Below, piece after piece: positions 53,376 to 64,000 of a stretch of DNA of 64,000 bases (its first letter is position 1; every line of letters starts with the position of its first letter). A model generated the notes under the pieces. The model was not told the DNA's origin and did no database searches. It worked only from the letters and a program-made list of their open reading frames with translations. The DNA is from Pseudoscleropodium purum. Taxonomy: Eukaryota > Streptophyta > Bryopsida > Hypnales > Brachytheciaceae. Position numbers and translations under genes: made by a program. The DNA lies in assembly GCA_963969395.1 (NCBI GenBank), contig OZ017798.1, positions 7,370,173 through 7,434,172 on the forward strand. The letters are read 5' to 3'.

Positions 53376-54953
53376 ATGGCTGCATCAGGAAGTGGTTCGA
53401 CGGGGAAACGCCCAATGGCCTGGGACTTGGATGTGCCCATCGAAGAAATAGTTGTTGCCGAGCAGAGCACTCAACCGTCATCATCTTCGCATCCGACATC
53501 ATCAAGTCATAAGAAAGTAAAACCGGCGCGACCCGATTGGCCTCCGATAGAGTACACACAAAAGGCACGATCAATAGGTGTGGATTTTTATCGACGACGG
53601 AGTTTAGCAATGTTGGAGAGGGAGTACGTCAACAAGAACGAAAATGGTTACCATGAACTCTTGGAGAAGCTACGTTACGAGATTGAAGTGACTATGGAAT
53701 CATTTGAAGACTTCAACAATTACCAAGATTATTGGTTAGCTTCGGAGTGGCTTGAAAAAACTGTGAAGGCTTTGGCAACAAATATCGTGACGCAATGGCG
53801 TTACGATGCTAATAAAAAGGAGAATAGAACTGACTGGGATGTTGCAGACGAGGAACTTTTTGCAAAACTATCGATGATCGAGACATTTTGCCAAGGTTTT
53901 TCAAAATCACGGGCACGAGGAAAATTACCATGGAAGGAATCGATGGAGAATGCTGTATTGACGCACTGCGTTAGTGGAACGTTTCAGTGGCTTGACAGCT
54001 CAATAAAAGTTGTACAGATGCCGGGATTTACAGCGGAAGGAGGGTATGGGACTGTGATGAAGGTGCACATCACAAGACTGAACAACATGCCAATGTGGAT
54101 GGATTTTGCCGAGAAACGTCTCAAAGAAGAGAATCAGAAGAAAAAACGTTTGGAAATCATAAATGAGGCTGGAGGATGTCCCGTGAAGCATCCGGGCATC
54201 ATTAGACTTTCGTATTTGAATCCCAAAACAATGGCCGGTTATTCGTTGTGGTGGAATGGTGGATCTTTGGCAAGTTTTTGGAAGAATATGGACAACAAGG
54301 TTTCTGAGGTGCTGGAAATCGAAGACATTGTTAAGCAACACGACTCAGAGCTGAGCAAAGCGCAACTGGAATGGGTTGCAACGTATAGGAAAAATCGCGT
54401 TGCATTGGCGTTGTCCTTGCTTGTGACAGTCTGGAAATGTCACAATGAGAACTACATGCACAACGATTTATCTCCATCCAATGTGTTGCTACATTTTGAC
54501 CCTTGGAAGAAGAATAGAATATACATTGGTATATGTGATTGGGGAATATCAAGCCGAGTTATGGAGAAGGAGCCATCAAAATATGGCTATGACAGCATGG
54601 AAAAGCTAGCGAAAGTGAAGCAGGTGAAAAAATTTGTTACTCCAGAATTGTTCTATATATACGGAAGTATAGGTTCAGAGAACTCGCTGGAAGTGATGCA
54701 ACGAAGGCATCTATATAGTGTAGCAGCTGATACATATTCCGCAGGATGGATAGCACAAAAGATTTGGAATGAGGAGTGGAATTCCTAGTACTTCGTTAAA
54801 GAAAAATGCATGAATTATGCATTACTTAAAACACATCTTCAAAGCTTGCAGAAGGAAGATGTGAATGATCGGGCAACTATAGGAGATGTTCTGGAGACAT
54901 TGAGAAAACCACCGTACAGTTGGCTAATGCCAGAATGTTGTTATCGTAGATAG
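53376..54953 (+). pseudogene. Kinase-like cargo gene of hAT-3, single in-frame TAG
   Basis: Starts at the ATG at 53376 (MAASGSGSTGKRP), 525 residues if read to 54953, with TAG at 54786-54788 (Gln by a C to T change would fit: WNS-stop-YFVKEK). Low-complexity Ser-rich start, a helical N-terminal region (about 60-210), glycine-loop GGYGTVMKV near 220, candidate Lys in FAEKRL near 246, WWNGG, catalytic loop HNDLSPSN with Asp near 364, and DWG near 388 in place of DFG. A C-lobe with AADTYSAGWIAQKIW follows. The stop removes only the last ~55 residues, so activity may survive. It shares architecture with the kinase at 17715-393. Confidence 0.8.
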
Positions 54954-56490
54954 GAGTTTAGAAGTCGTATATATTCTAGAAGAGGTGGTAGAAGAAGAAG
55001 AGGTTATGAAGGATGTAGTGTGAGTTCTTTGAACATGCTTTATGTACTCGGAATTATCCGAGAATTATATTATTTTAAAAAAGTAAAAATTTTCTGACAC
55101 TTGCGTTTACCTTAATTACTTAATATTTTGGAGTATTTTTTTACTATAAACATTCCAAAATTGCCATTTTTACTGCGAGGACCAAAATGTAATAAAATAA
55201 AAAAATTAAACACATATAACGGTAGGATTTTGCAGTATGCTAATTTAAAAAGATGTGAAATGAATTCCCGATATTTTTGCTTGGAAGATTGGGAGATATG
55301 GACAGTTTGAAAGTTGAAACAAATAGGATTACTTTATTTCATTGGAGGGTATAATGTTGGCTAAAACTAAAACAATACTTATTCCTGCAAAGAATTAAAC
55401 AAGTGTGGGCTTCCTTTAAAAAAGTGTGAGCTTTGTTTTGGAAAAAATTTGTAGAATACAAAAAATTGGGAGTATTACAGTCAAAAGTTCTAGTCTTGGA
55501 GGGAGGGAGTGAATTGGAGAATTAAGAAAAATTTCAAAGCATGTGGATTTCAGTTTGGAGAGTCTTTATGGAAAGAAAAAAATGGAAATGTTGGGGACTT
55601 CCAGACTTGGGGTTTAGGTTTCTTGAGTCTTTGTGGAATGCAAAACAGAAAAAAGAGGGTTTAAGTTTAAGATTTTAATTTTTTAGGGATTTGTTGGATT
55701 GAATTTTTGGAGAGGAGTACGTGGGTTTAGATTTGGTGGAAGTTGGTGGAAGATTCAAAAATTTCGGAGTGTGTGGGACCGTGGATTTATTGTTAGAGGG
55801 ACTTGATGCAATGGAAAAAGATAGGGAGGGTTTGTTTTTGCATTTGGCTAAAATTGATGGATTAAAAAAATATTTGGGAGTGTGTTAGTTTAGGTTTAGA
55901 AGGGCGTGGAGTAATAATTTTTTTGGGGGGGGGATTACGGTTTAGGTTTACCAAAGACTTCATAAATTTTTACCATATGATTTCAGTCAAGTAAAGTATA
56001 AGATCCTACAATTAGATTCTATTTTTTATTTGTTTGTTTGTTTTGTTAGATGAATGCAACAGAAGGGGCAATTTTGAGTGGTTTTGGACAAACAAATGAT
56101 CTTGGTCCTTTAGGAGTTAAAATGTAAGATATAAAAGTAAGAAGACTATATTCAATTAGACAAGATGTTTCACCATTTCTAAATATATGAACCAGGTGAA
56201 AAATGGCTAAATGAAGATCCAACATTATCCCATGAACGTCCAGAGTCATCTCTAGAATTGAGAATTTTGGAAAAAACCGTTATAATGTGTGGTTTCAAAT
56301 AATATTTCGAAAGTCACATACAAAGGAAAGTTATAGATTTAGAGTTTTAGATTCCATCCATATGGTTAGATTCATCAATGTTATCTCCATTATTTTTTTA
56401 CAAATTTTGAAAGGGGAAATCCAAAATTCCTTCTAAATTCAATTACAAGCAAAATATTATCAATTTTTCAGTCAAATTTGTTGGATTAGA
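54954..56490. other. AT-rich 3' region of the kinase, no gene seen
   Basis: The frame after TAG at 54951 stays open for about 50 more codons with an Arg/Gly-rich start, then ordinary AT-rich non-coding DNA follows. Confidence 0.4.
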
Positions 56491-56496
56491 TTTGAA

Positions 56497-56585
56497 ATAC
56501 GTCCCCGCCCCGAAATACGTCCCCGCCCTAGAACAAGTCCCCGCCCAGGAGTACGTCCCCGCCCTAGAATACGTCCCCGCCCTAA
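56497..56585. repeat. ACGTCCCCGCCC array, right subterminal of hAT-3
   Basis: Five tandem words of ATACGTCCCCGCCCTAGA type, the complement of the left array. It lies 2 kb inside the right end and is not next to a gene start. Confidence 0.8.
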
Positions 56586-56589
56586 TGCC

Positions 56590-58490
56590 ACGCTGGACGC
56601 CACGTTGTCGGGTAGAGAGCGATCTGCCTCAGGAAATCACGGGGATTCTGGCTGCGGTTAGAATTGGCGCAGGAATGATCGTAACACTGTCTGAACAAAA
56701 CGCTGTCGCAGTGAAACACTGTCGTAAATGTTCGTGAATTTGGTCGTTGAATCTTCTTTGCCGTCTCGGAACTGCTCCCCGTTGGCCTATCCTGTGATGG
56801 CTCTAAATGGGTCAGGGATTAGGGAATGTGATAAGAAACCACGGCTTCGGACGGGAAAAACGGGACAGCCAGACCACGAGCTGAGCTGTCCGGGGGAAAG
56901 GATCCTAAACTTCAAACCCACGGTGACCAGGAAACGCCTTTCACCAGTGGGAACAACAAATAAGATCGACCATGTGGGCCATTAACCCCACTTCGCCGCC
57001 ACAAACACAAAATGGAGCGCTTATTGGATAACCACGGCTCGCAACAGGTTTACAATGCAAATTTGAAAACAACAAGCCTCCAAATCCGGCTAGGAATAAC
57101 AATAAATGACAACAAGCCTCCAAAACCGGCTAGGAATGACAAGCCACAAGCCACAACACACGATTCTTCTATCTTCAAATCTTCAGTGTTTGGGCTGAAC
57201 TTCGATCATGCATCACCATCACTCCAAAGGTCCGAATCAGGTGAGTGATAGCTTTTTGGAAAGCTAACACAAACTTCTACTCTCCCTCCAAATTTCAATT
57301 CAATCTAACACTCTGTCCAACCTCCATGGACTCCCGAAGTTTTGGCCTTTAAAATCAAGGGCAGCAGACCCTTCCTCACTTCGACACTCACAACTCACTC
57401 ATAAATGCTCCAAATAACTCAAATGATAGCTTTTTAGAAAGCTAACAAACTCTTCTACACTTCCTCAAATTCTCAAAGCAAACAAGAGACCTGTCCGTCT
57501 TCTTTGGTCGATCGAAGTCTTTGCCCCTTCAAATGGGAGGCAGCAGACCCTCTTCCACTCAAACAAGTACAACTCTCAAATGCCTACTTCAAATCAATCA
57601 AGCAAGGACTTTTCGGAAACATCACAACATGATACACAAAAGCTCCAAATTTCATTACAAAATTCTCCACACACACTGAGATCTCCCCCTCCAAACATTC
57701 GGTTCCCAATTCTCCTCCAAAACTCCAACTCCACACTACCAAACCGACTTCGGGAAACTTCCCAAGTCTTTTCCTAGATGCCAAAGTCCCACATGGACCA
57801 GCCCATACCACTTTCACATGGGTGGACCTCCAAACCTTAGCCAAATGGCTTGGTTTTTATTTTTCTAACTAGAAGTAAAACTTAAGAAAGAAGGTGAAAC
57901 AGTCTTCACCTTCCAACTATGTAACAAGGCCAAATCAACTCAAATACTTAGTAAAATTCTAATAAGGGTAAAATAAGTAACGGAACTAGTTAGATGGAAA
58001 AATAAACGCCAAATGGTGAAGTGACAGGTCGATGGAAGTAACAAAACCGTTCGATAGTCGAAACCAGTCGCCAAGTCGTGGACTTGGTCGGCTGGTTAAA
58101 GTCGTCGATGGTTAACCGACCGGTCCGGGTTTCGATCCCCGTCGAGCTCGTCGACTGGTCCGGGTAACCCGCGGCTTGGCACTGCTAGTGAGGCAGGAAA
58201 ATACAGCCGACCCGCTACCCTACCCCTGAGCTATAGTGACAAGATGCAGGCACCCCAATATCGTTAACAAGCTCCCGCATTGACCCCAAAACCGTGGTTC
58301 TCACCACGACCCCACCTTTTACTTGGTCATTTAAATTTCTAAACAACTAACCGCTAATTCAAATCCAATCAAATCTAAATAAACACACATTTTTACATAA
58401 TGCAGTGTTTTGCAGCACGACAACGTGTTGACGATTTTCGTTTCCATTGGGTGATTTTTCATCCGCTAAAAGTCAGCTGCCCGTTGACCA
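56590..58490. other. Unassigned moderately GC sequence in hAT-3, with local duplications
   Basis: Composition differs from the AT-rich surroundings. It contains a duplication of AACAAGCCTCCAAAACCGGC (about 57066-57140) and two imperfect ~180-bp copies starting GATAGCTTTTTGGAAAGCTA (about 57243 and 57426), each ending GGCAGCAGACCCT. It may be a remnant of another element; no coding motif is seen. Confidence 0.4.
58075..58235 (-). other. Possible tRNA-derived (SINE-like) sequence
   Basis: On the minus strand TAGCTCAGGGGTAGGGTAGC resembles a tRNA D-arm with A box, and GGGGATCGAAACCCGG resembles a T-arm with B box. They are about 100 bp apart, too far for a simple tRNA, so a tRNA-derived SINE head or a degraded tRNA is more likely than a gene. 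Confidence 0.3.
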
Positions 58491-58494
58491 TTTT

Positions 58495-58571
58495 GGACGG
58501 ACACAACTTCAATCGGACGTCCCGGACGGACGGACGGACACACGGTCTGTCCGTCCAGTTTGACAACCCTG
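58495..58571 (-). repeat. Right terminal repeat region of hAT-3
   Basis: Contains CGGACGTCCCGGACGGACGG and CCGTCCAGTTTGACAACCCTG. The last 20 bases form the TIR matching 36797-36816. Confidence 0.85.
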
Positions 58572-58579
58572 GCCTTAAA

Positions 58580-61500
58580 TTCTTTCTTCAATAAAGTTTA
58601 GGTTATTTTAATCATCCTTTTCCTTGTTTTTTAATGCTTTACGTGTATTCTAGTTAGTTATTTTTCTTAGATATTATATATATGTTCCTTAAAGATGTTG
58701 ATCTAAACTTTCTAAAATGCTATTTAAATTTGACCTTTCTCATCAAGAGTTATTTATGGATGAATTTTGATTGCTTATCGGTGCTTAAAACTTCATTCGC
58801 TATCTATTGCTAACTTAAATTCCAAAACTAACTTTGAATTTCACTTTTGAGTTTTAAGTTGTTTCTAATTCTTAATTTTTTACTCTTCTTCCTTTTGGTT
58901 ATTCCTAGGTATTTTTCATTCAATCTAGTTACCAAACTATCTACCTATATCTTCTTCACTTTGACTTTGATTCCTAAATATTTTATGTTTTTGGAAACCC
59001 TTGGATTGACTTTACAAAATTTCAAATATAAACTTTGGAAGAGATACAATGTTAACACTTTGACTTAAACTTGTAATTTAGCTAAGAGTTAAAAGTGGCT
59101 AATCAAAGATATTCGAAAGAAAATAGAGGAATTATAAACTCATCTCACATTGGATGTTGTCCACAATATTGTAGAGAACTTCTTCAAGGTACTCCCTATC
59201 TGCCATGTTTAATGTTGTCTTGTAATTTTTCTCCCCGCTTGAAAGTAGGGAATTAATACAAGTTTTTAAAATTCTAATTACCTTCTTTTTTTTCCTACTT
59301 CTAACTACCTTTTTCCTTTTCTATAATACTTTATTCTAGTAATTGAATTTTGATGGAATAGAATCCTAATGCTTTGAATTTATAAATAATAATTGACCCT
59401 TAAACTTCCTATCCCTATCTTAATCAACTATTTCCTAATTCTTGCTTCTAATGGTTCTCAACACTTCTCTAAGATTTCCTTCTACCTTATCAACTTCCAA
59501 TACTTGCCTTTCCAATTCTAATTGCTTCTTCCTTCTTCCTATTTGCAATTTGGTTTGGAGCTTCTATTGTAGAGTTGTAAGAAACATTCTAAGTTTCTTT
59601 TCTTGCTTGAAGTTCCTATTTCTTCTATATCATATTCTTTGGCAATTGAAAAGATGTTTGATGACTCTTCTATTCTACTTCCTCTTCTAATCCCTACTTC
59701 TATGTCTTTTTTTCTCCTACTATCTACTTTTATATGGCTATTGAGATTATTAGTTTAGATTTCTACTTCTACCTTCAATTTTTGTTTACAAAAGAAAAAT
59801 GCAAATTTTGTTTCAAATGGCTGGTACGGCCTAGGAGTTCATTCTACACAATCGGTTTAATATAGACTAAACAATTGCTATCAACTCTCCTTCCTATAGT
59901 TTGTTACTAGTTCTTCTTCCATAGTCACTAGTTCTCTTTCTCATAGTCATAAGCTCTTGTGATGCCACATGGTGAGTTGTGGTTCATAGGGCCCTTCCTC
60001 ATCTAGAAAGTGAGGTGGCGTCGCCACATGGCTGGTTGTGATAGACTGGACCCATCCCTATGTAATTGGTGCATGTTTGTGTAGTTTGGTAGTCAGGCTC
60101 TTGGCGGCCGGCTTTGGGCACTTAGAATTTGGTTCTTGCTTTGGTTCAAAATTGGTTCTAATTTTTGGGAAGGTGGAAATACAAATTGTTTTTTCAAGGA
60201 GCAATATAAAAACTAGTACTACAGAACAACTTGGGGAATCATACACTTGAAAAATTTACTACTAAGATTTTAGCCCAAAGCATAAATAGACGACTTAAAG
60301 TATGTGAATTAGTACAATACATGTTAGGTTAACACAATGACTTGTTAGTACAAAATAAGAGTACAAAACAAATTAGTACAACCATGTTTCAGTGCGACAT
60401 CAAAGGGAAATACACAAATTAGTACAAACACTTCAAATTCCATCCTTAAGGCCCCTCTAAGCGGCATTGCTAAGGTATGGAGGGGGTTTGCTTTAGAATT
60501 TATACAAAATTTAGAAACTTTCTAAAAACTTCAATAAAACTCAAAAACTTGTATATACATCAACAAGTTAATAACCAACTCCAACAAGTGTATACAATAA
60601 CCAACTTTGAAGGGATTCCAATGTTCTTCAAAGGAAGCTTAAAAAGCAACAACAACAAAGCTTGAAATGCTTCAAAAACACACAAATATTGACAACTTGG
60701 CTTAAATGGCCCAAATTCAACTAAATGAACTCAATAGTGTAACAAGGGGTTCAAGAATGAACCAAGGGTTTTTTTTGAGAGGAAAATGAATGCCCTTACA
60801 TATAATTCCAAGGTCACTCACCCCCCTTCTTTTACTACTTAGCAATTTTATCATCTAAGATTTTCATCCTAATCTCCAAATTTTGACTTTCTATGTTGGT
60901 CCTAAATTCTACCTTTTGGAGAAAGACTCCAAATCACAAACGGATTGCACCACTGGCTTTAGAAGGCTATACTTATTCTTACATCAAACCCAACCCCTTT
61001 TTCTTACTCTAAAAAGTCATCGAAAGCTAGTGCCAACTTAAACTCCAAAAGGTTTAAAAATCTAACTTTTGGAGGTTGACTTTTCCGGAGGAAGTAGCTA
61101 GCCTAGGGTTGTAAGTAGGTATGAGGGGAGTAAATAAAGACCTAATTTGGACCCCATTTAGATTTCATATGCTCCTAGTACATAGGTCAACTCCATCGTA
61201 ATCTTCAAATTTGCTAATCTTGGGAGAATTTTATCAGTTTTAGATCTTTTGGCTATCAAAATGTCTTTAAACTTGTTATAGGTTGTTGTTAGCATAAGAG
61301 AAGCTAATTCAATTTTTAGTGACATTTTATTGCACCCTAGATAATTTTCATGAATTTTCCATTGTGAAATTTGGTGGTTGACTATGTAAAAGAATATTTT
61401 CTGACTACTAGAAACTTCCATAAATTTTTGTAGAACCTCCAATATAATTCTACAAAAGATGTGCAAAGTCATATTCTTACTTTGCACATTCAAAGAAGGA

Positions 61501-61916
61501 GAATCACATCCCGTTGTCTCCTTTACTTTTTGGCAAACAAAAAATCATTCATACAAAGGGGAATCTTGGCAAATTGATTTTGTCATTGAATTCCTAGCAT
61601 AATTTCCATCCAAAACTATTGTACTTACATTATAGATGCCCTCCTCTAGTCCATCTTGAGTTTTCTTCACTTATAGGCTAACAATTGCGGTTTCTACTAG
61701 TTCATTAATATAATAGGGAAAATGAAACCTCTCTCTAGGATTGACTTAGGGTTCTCACATATGTTTTTCCTGACCAATTTAATCATATTTTTGTCAATTG
61801 GAAGGCAAGTTTAGCCAAGTTGGACAATTCTACTAAATGACTACAATATGTACAACTTTTGGATTTCTACCCTATTTACATGCAGGATTTGGGTTACATT
61901 TTTAGGAAAAAATATG
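58580..61916. other. AT-rich intergenic sequence, no gene seen
   Basis: Mostly T-rich or A-rich DNA with short chance frames. I find no element end, RNA gene or conserved motif. Confidence 0.45.
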
Positions 61917-61924
61917 CTATTAAG

Positions 61925-62316
61925 CAGGGTTGACAAGACGGTCGAATGTCTGGGGCGTCCGGACGCGGACGCTGTGTCCGCAGCGTCCGCTGACATTCGC
62001 AAGTCTAGCGGATGCAGCGTCCGCCGCTCTTGACGTTGCCGTCCGCCTCGACCGCTTGACTGCTCCGACCGCTGACCATCTCCCCCGTCCGCTTCCCCGA
62101 CCGCCCTATTCCAACCGTCCCGCAGTCGCCCGTCTGCCCCACTCGTCCGCCCATCCCATCCGCCCATCCCGTCCGCCCCGCCCGTCCGCCGCGGCTGAGG
62201 CGTCCGCTTTCCGACGGCAGAAAGGACGCTGCGTCCGTGTGGACGAACGTCCGACTGTCTAGACGTCTGGGTTATGGACACCTTTTTCGGGCAGACGTAG
62301 AGATTCGTCAACCCTG
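61925..62316. mobile_element. Non-autonomous 392-bp hAT element (MITE-like)
   Basis: Ends CAGGGTTGACAAGACG and (read inward from the right) CAGGGTTGACGAATCT. Perfect 8-bp target duplication CTATTAAG at 61917-61924 and 62317-62324. The interior is almost entirely CGTCCG/GGACGC words with no coding capacity. The right end nearly matches the start of hAT-2 at 23851, so it was probably mobilised by that family's transposase. Confidence 0.93.
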
Positions 62317-62324
62317 CTATTAAG

Positions 62325-64000
62325 GACTAAATACTATAATGGCATGTGTCATACCTATTTGGGCTTTCCACTTTTTTTAGATATTTTTGTATAATAAACT
62401 TCACTCAAAATACTAACAAACGAAAAAAAAAAGAGTCCCCGCTGACAAAATGGACACTCACAATTAATCACCCTTGAAAACTTTATGTTGATGTAGTTAA
62501 CACAGAGAAGAATTATATTAATAATGGTTTAGTCAAAGCAAAACCAACTTGAACTATGAAAATCCTTTGACAACCTATACTCTTACTTTAGTCAACTATA
62601 ATTAACTTATGAGCAATCTTTTGGAGACTTCAAAACTAAAATTGCAGCAGGTTATAAATTCATTGCTTTAGGGAACATCACATATTCACATTACGCATTA
62701 TGTGGTAAGAAAAAAAATCCTAAAATAGATGCTTTTAATGCTTTAGTAAATGTAATGTATGTTGCATCTTTGTACTAATCTTTGTTTTGTAGGGGTATTA
62801 TTTGAGGAAAAACAAACATTCAACTCAATTGGCAATTGTAGATTCTTTAACATTTGATATGGTGAAGTTAAAGATTGCTCTGACATTAAGAGCTTGGTTG
62901 TCTTTCACATTTTGATACCTTATTTCCTGAATTAGTTCTTCAATATTGACTCTTTACTTTTATTGTTTAACTGATGTGCAAGCATCAACTATTATCTACC
63001 TTGTTTTGTGCTTTTTAAAAATTTGAAATAGCATCTTTAAAGGAATTATAAAAATTTGCATTGGTAATATGGCTAATTTAGTAAGAATACCCACATTTGG
63101 TTGAGAATCCATCATTGGGGTGTGTGGAAATCAATCTAGATGCCTAAACACATGTTTTAGAGTAAAATATAAGACGACCCAGCTAACAAAGTGGAAAAAA
63201 TCTAGCTAGTCACACAAGGATCAAATTATTCTTGTCAATGGTGAAGAATAATACTGACATGTTTTATTATGTAGCTTAGTCCATAATTTTAATCTCTAGT
63301 TCGTGCTTGCTATTCTATAGACTGGGTTAGTATAAAGGAGTTGATGGAATTTGTTAGATTTTTGATTGGTTTGAATGAGTTTGAATTTTCTTAAAGTTTT
63401 AGTGTTGTAAGTTGATATAAATACTAAACCTATTATCTTTGTTGTAGTACATACTTGTTAGACATGCATCATATTTCTTGTCCAAAATGATATGGCAATC
63501 TCTTTGTCTCTCAATTTGGAACTGTGGTGGAATGGAGGCAAGCCATCACGTAGCTAAAACAATGGACCAACGCCACACAATATTGTGGTGGCAAAAATAA
63601 AAAAAGACCTCTCATACAAACTTTCCAAAATTGGTACAAAATTATTGCACATCAATTTTGAAATAAAGAAATTGCCATCAAAACTTTTGACTTTGTTACA
63701 TTAAACATAGATGATGTTGTAGCAACAGGATGACAAGCTTTTTTCAATTGAATTCATCAACTACAATTTACAGTGCTCTATAGCAAGCTAAATGCATCTA
63801 TGTAGAAAGTAGGTGGGTTCCACAATCTTCTACTAGTCAAAAGCAAGGTCCTACCATTGTAGATGTTATTGTTGATCAAACTAATGTACACTTCAATTTC
63901 TAGAGTCTAGCAATGAGTCGTAGCTTCTTTGGTGACAATACATTAGATGTTGTGTAGTGCTTTTCATTCCTACCATTGACCTTGGTTGCTTGGTCATGGT
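62325..64000. other. AT-rich sequence, no gene seen
   Basis: No supportable gene or element. A weak NIDDVVATG-like translation near 63700-63730 faintly recalls a copia RT motif but has stops on both sides. Confidence 0.4.

Larger units (their letters stand above)
36797..58571. mobile_element. hAT-3: 21.8-kb hAT transposon carrying cargo genes
   Basis: Left end CAGGGTTGTCAAATCGGACG (36797-36816). The right end read inward is CAGGGTTGTCAAACTGGACG (58571-58552): 20 bp with two mismatches. Flanking 8-mers are GCCCTAAA (36789-36796) and GCCTTAAA (58572-58579), 7 of 8 identical. The 8-bp target duplication and CAGGG ends are hAT hallmarks, and a hAT transposase is encoded inside. Contents in order: terminal CGGAC repeats, GGCGGGGACGTAC array, transposase (minus), GC tandem array with a solo LTR inserted, minisatellite, RING-H2 gene (plus), shorter paralogue (minus), kinase (plus), GC array, terminal repeats. 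It is much larger than typical hAT elements of a few kb. Confidence 0.85.

Noticed and set aside
63690..63740. Copia reverse-transcriptase motif (NIDDVVATG)
   Set aside because: Stops lie on both sides and no other RT blocks are found; too weak to call.

Overview
This window looks like repeat-dense nuclear DNA from a land plant. The evidence is plant-type Ty3/gypsy elements (one primed by a tRNA-Asp-like site), a chromodomain retroelement, hAT DNA transposons, AAACCCTAA/TTTAGGG motifs, and stop codons that mostly look like CAG to TAG or CGA to TGA decay, as expected where CHG and CG cytosines are methylated. I cannot name the species. I see no convincing single-copy host gene: almost all coding sequence belongs to mobile elements.

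Layout. (1) 393-21357 is part of a cargo-bearing hAT-like element (hAT-1). It holds a protein-kinase-like gene on the minus strand, cut in two by a solo LTR (1184-17007, TSD CATTG). That LTR is itself split by a complete 12.5-kb Ty3/gypsy element (1386-13907, TSD GACCG). Upstream lie a CGGAC-rich array and a second cargo gene (20232-18970). (2) 21902-36182 is a decayed chromovirus (TSD CTATT). A second hAT (hAT-2, left end 23851) with a RING-finger cargo gene and an inverted copy of the second cargo gene sits inside its integrase. The right end of hAT-2 was lost, together with the integrase core, at a chimeric LTR (31926-35228). (3) 36797-58571 is a 21.8-kb hAT (hAT-3) with 20-bp terminal inverted repeats and an 8-bp TSD matching at 7 of 8 bases. 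It carries a hAT transposase (frame-broken), a 736-aa RING-H2 protein, a shorter paralogue of that protein's N-terminus, and a kinase. Another solo LTR (42130-45430, TSD ACTTG) sits in its GC-rich array. (4) 58580-64000 is AT-rich with one 392-bp non-autonomous hAT (61925-62316, perfect TSD CTATTAAG).

Two unusual systems stand out. First, the hAT family carries a recurrent cargo set: a kinase with HNDLSP and DWG motifs, RING-H2 proteins, and a shared N-terminal domain found in four genes. Most of these genes have the same promoter layout: a GC-rich direct-repeat array, a TATA box, about 130-225 bp, then the ATG. Similar arrays lie near the transposon ends, which suggests (inference) that transposase-binding arrays also act as cargo promoters. 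Second, the Ty3 element has 3.3-kb LTRs that each encode a 552-aa acidic/coiled-coil protein, with a TATA box upstream of that ORF and another downstream. Solo LTRs therefore remain coding, and one solo copy still has an uninterrupted frame.

Chronology from nesting: cargo hATs and the chromovirus are old and carry stops. Solo LTRs are intermediate. The full-length Ty3 element is young, with only three LTR-LTR differences noticed by eye, all transitions.
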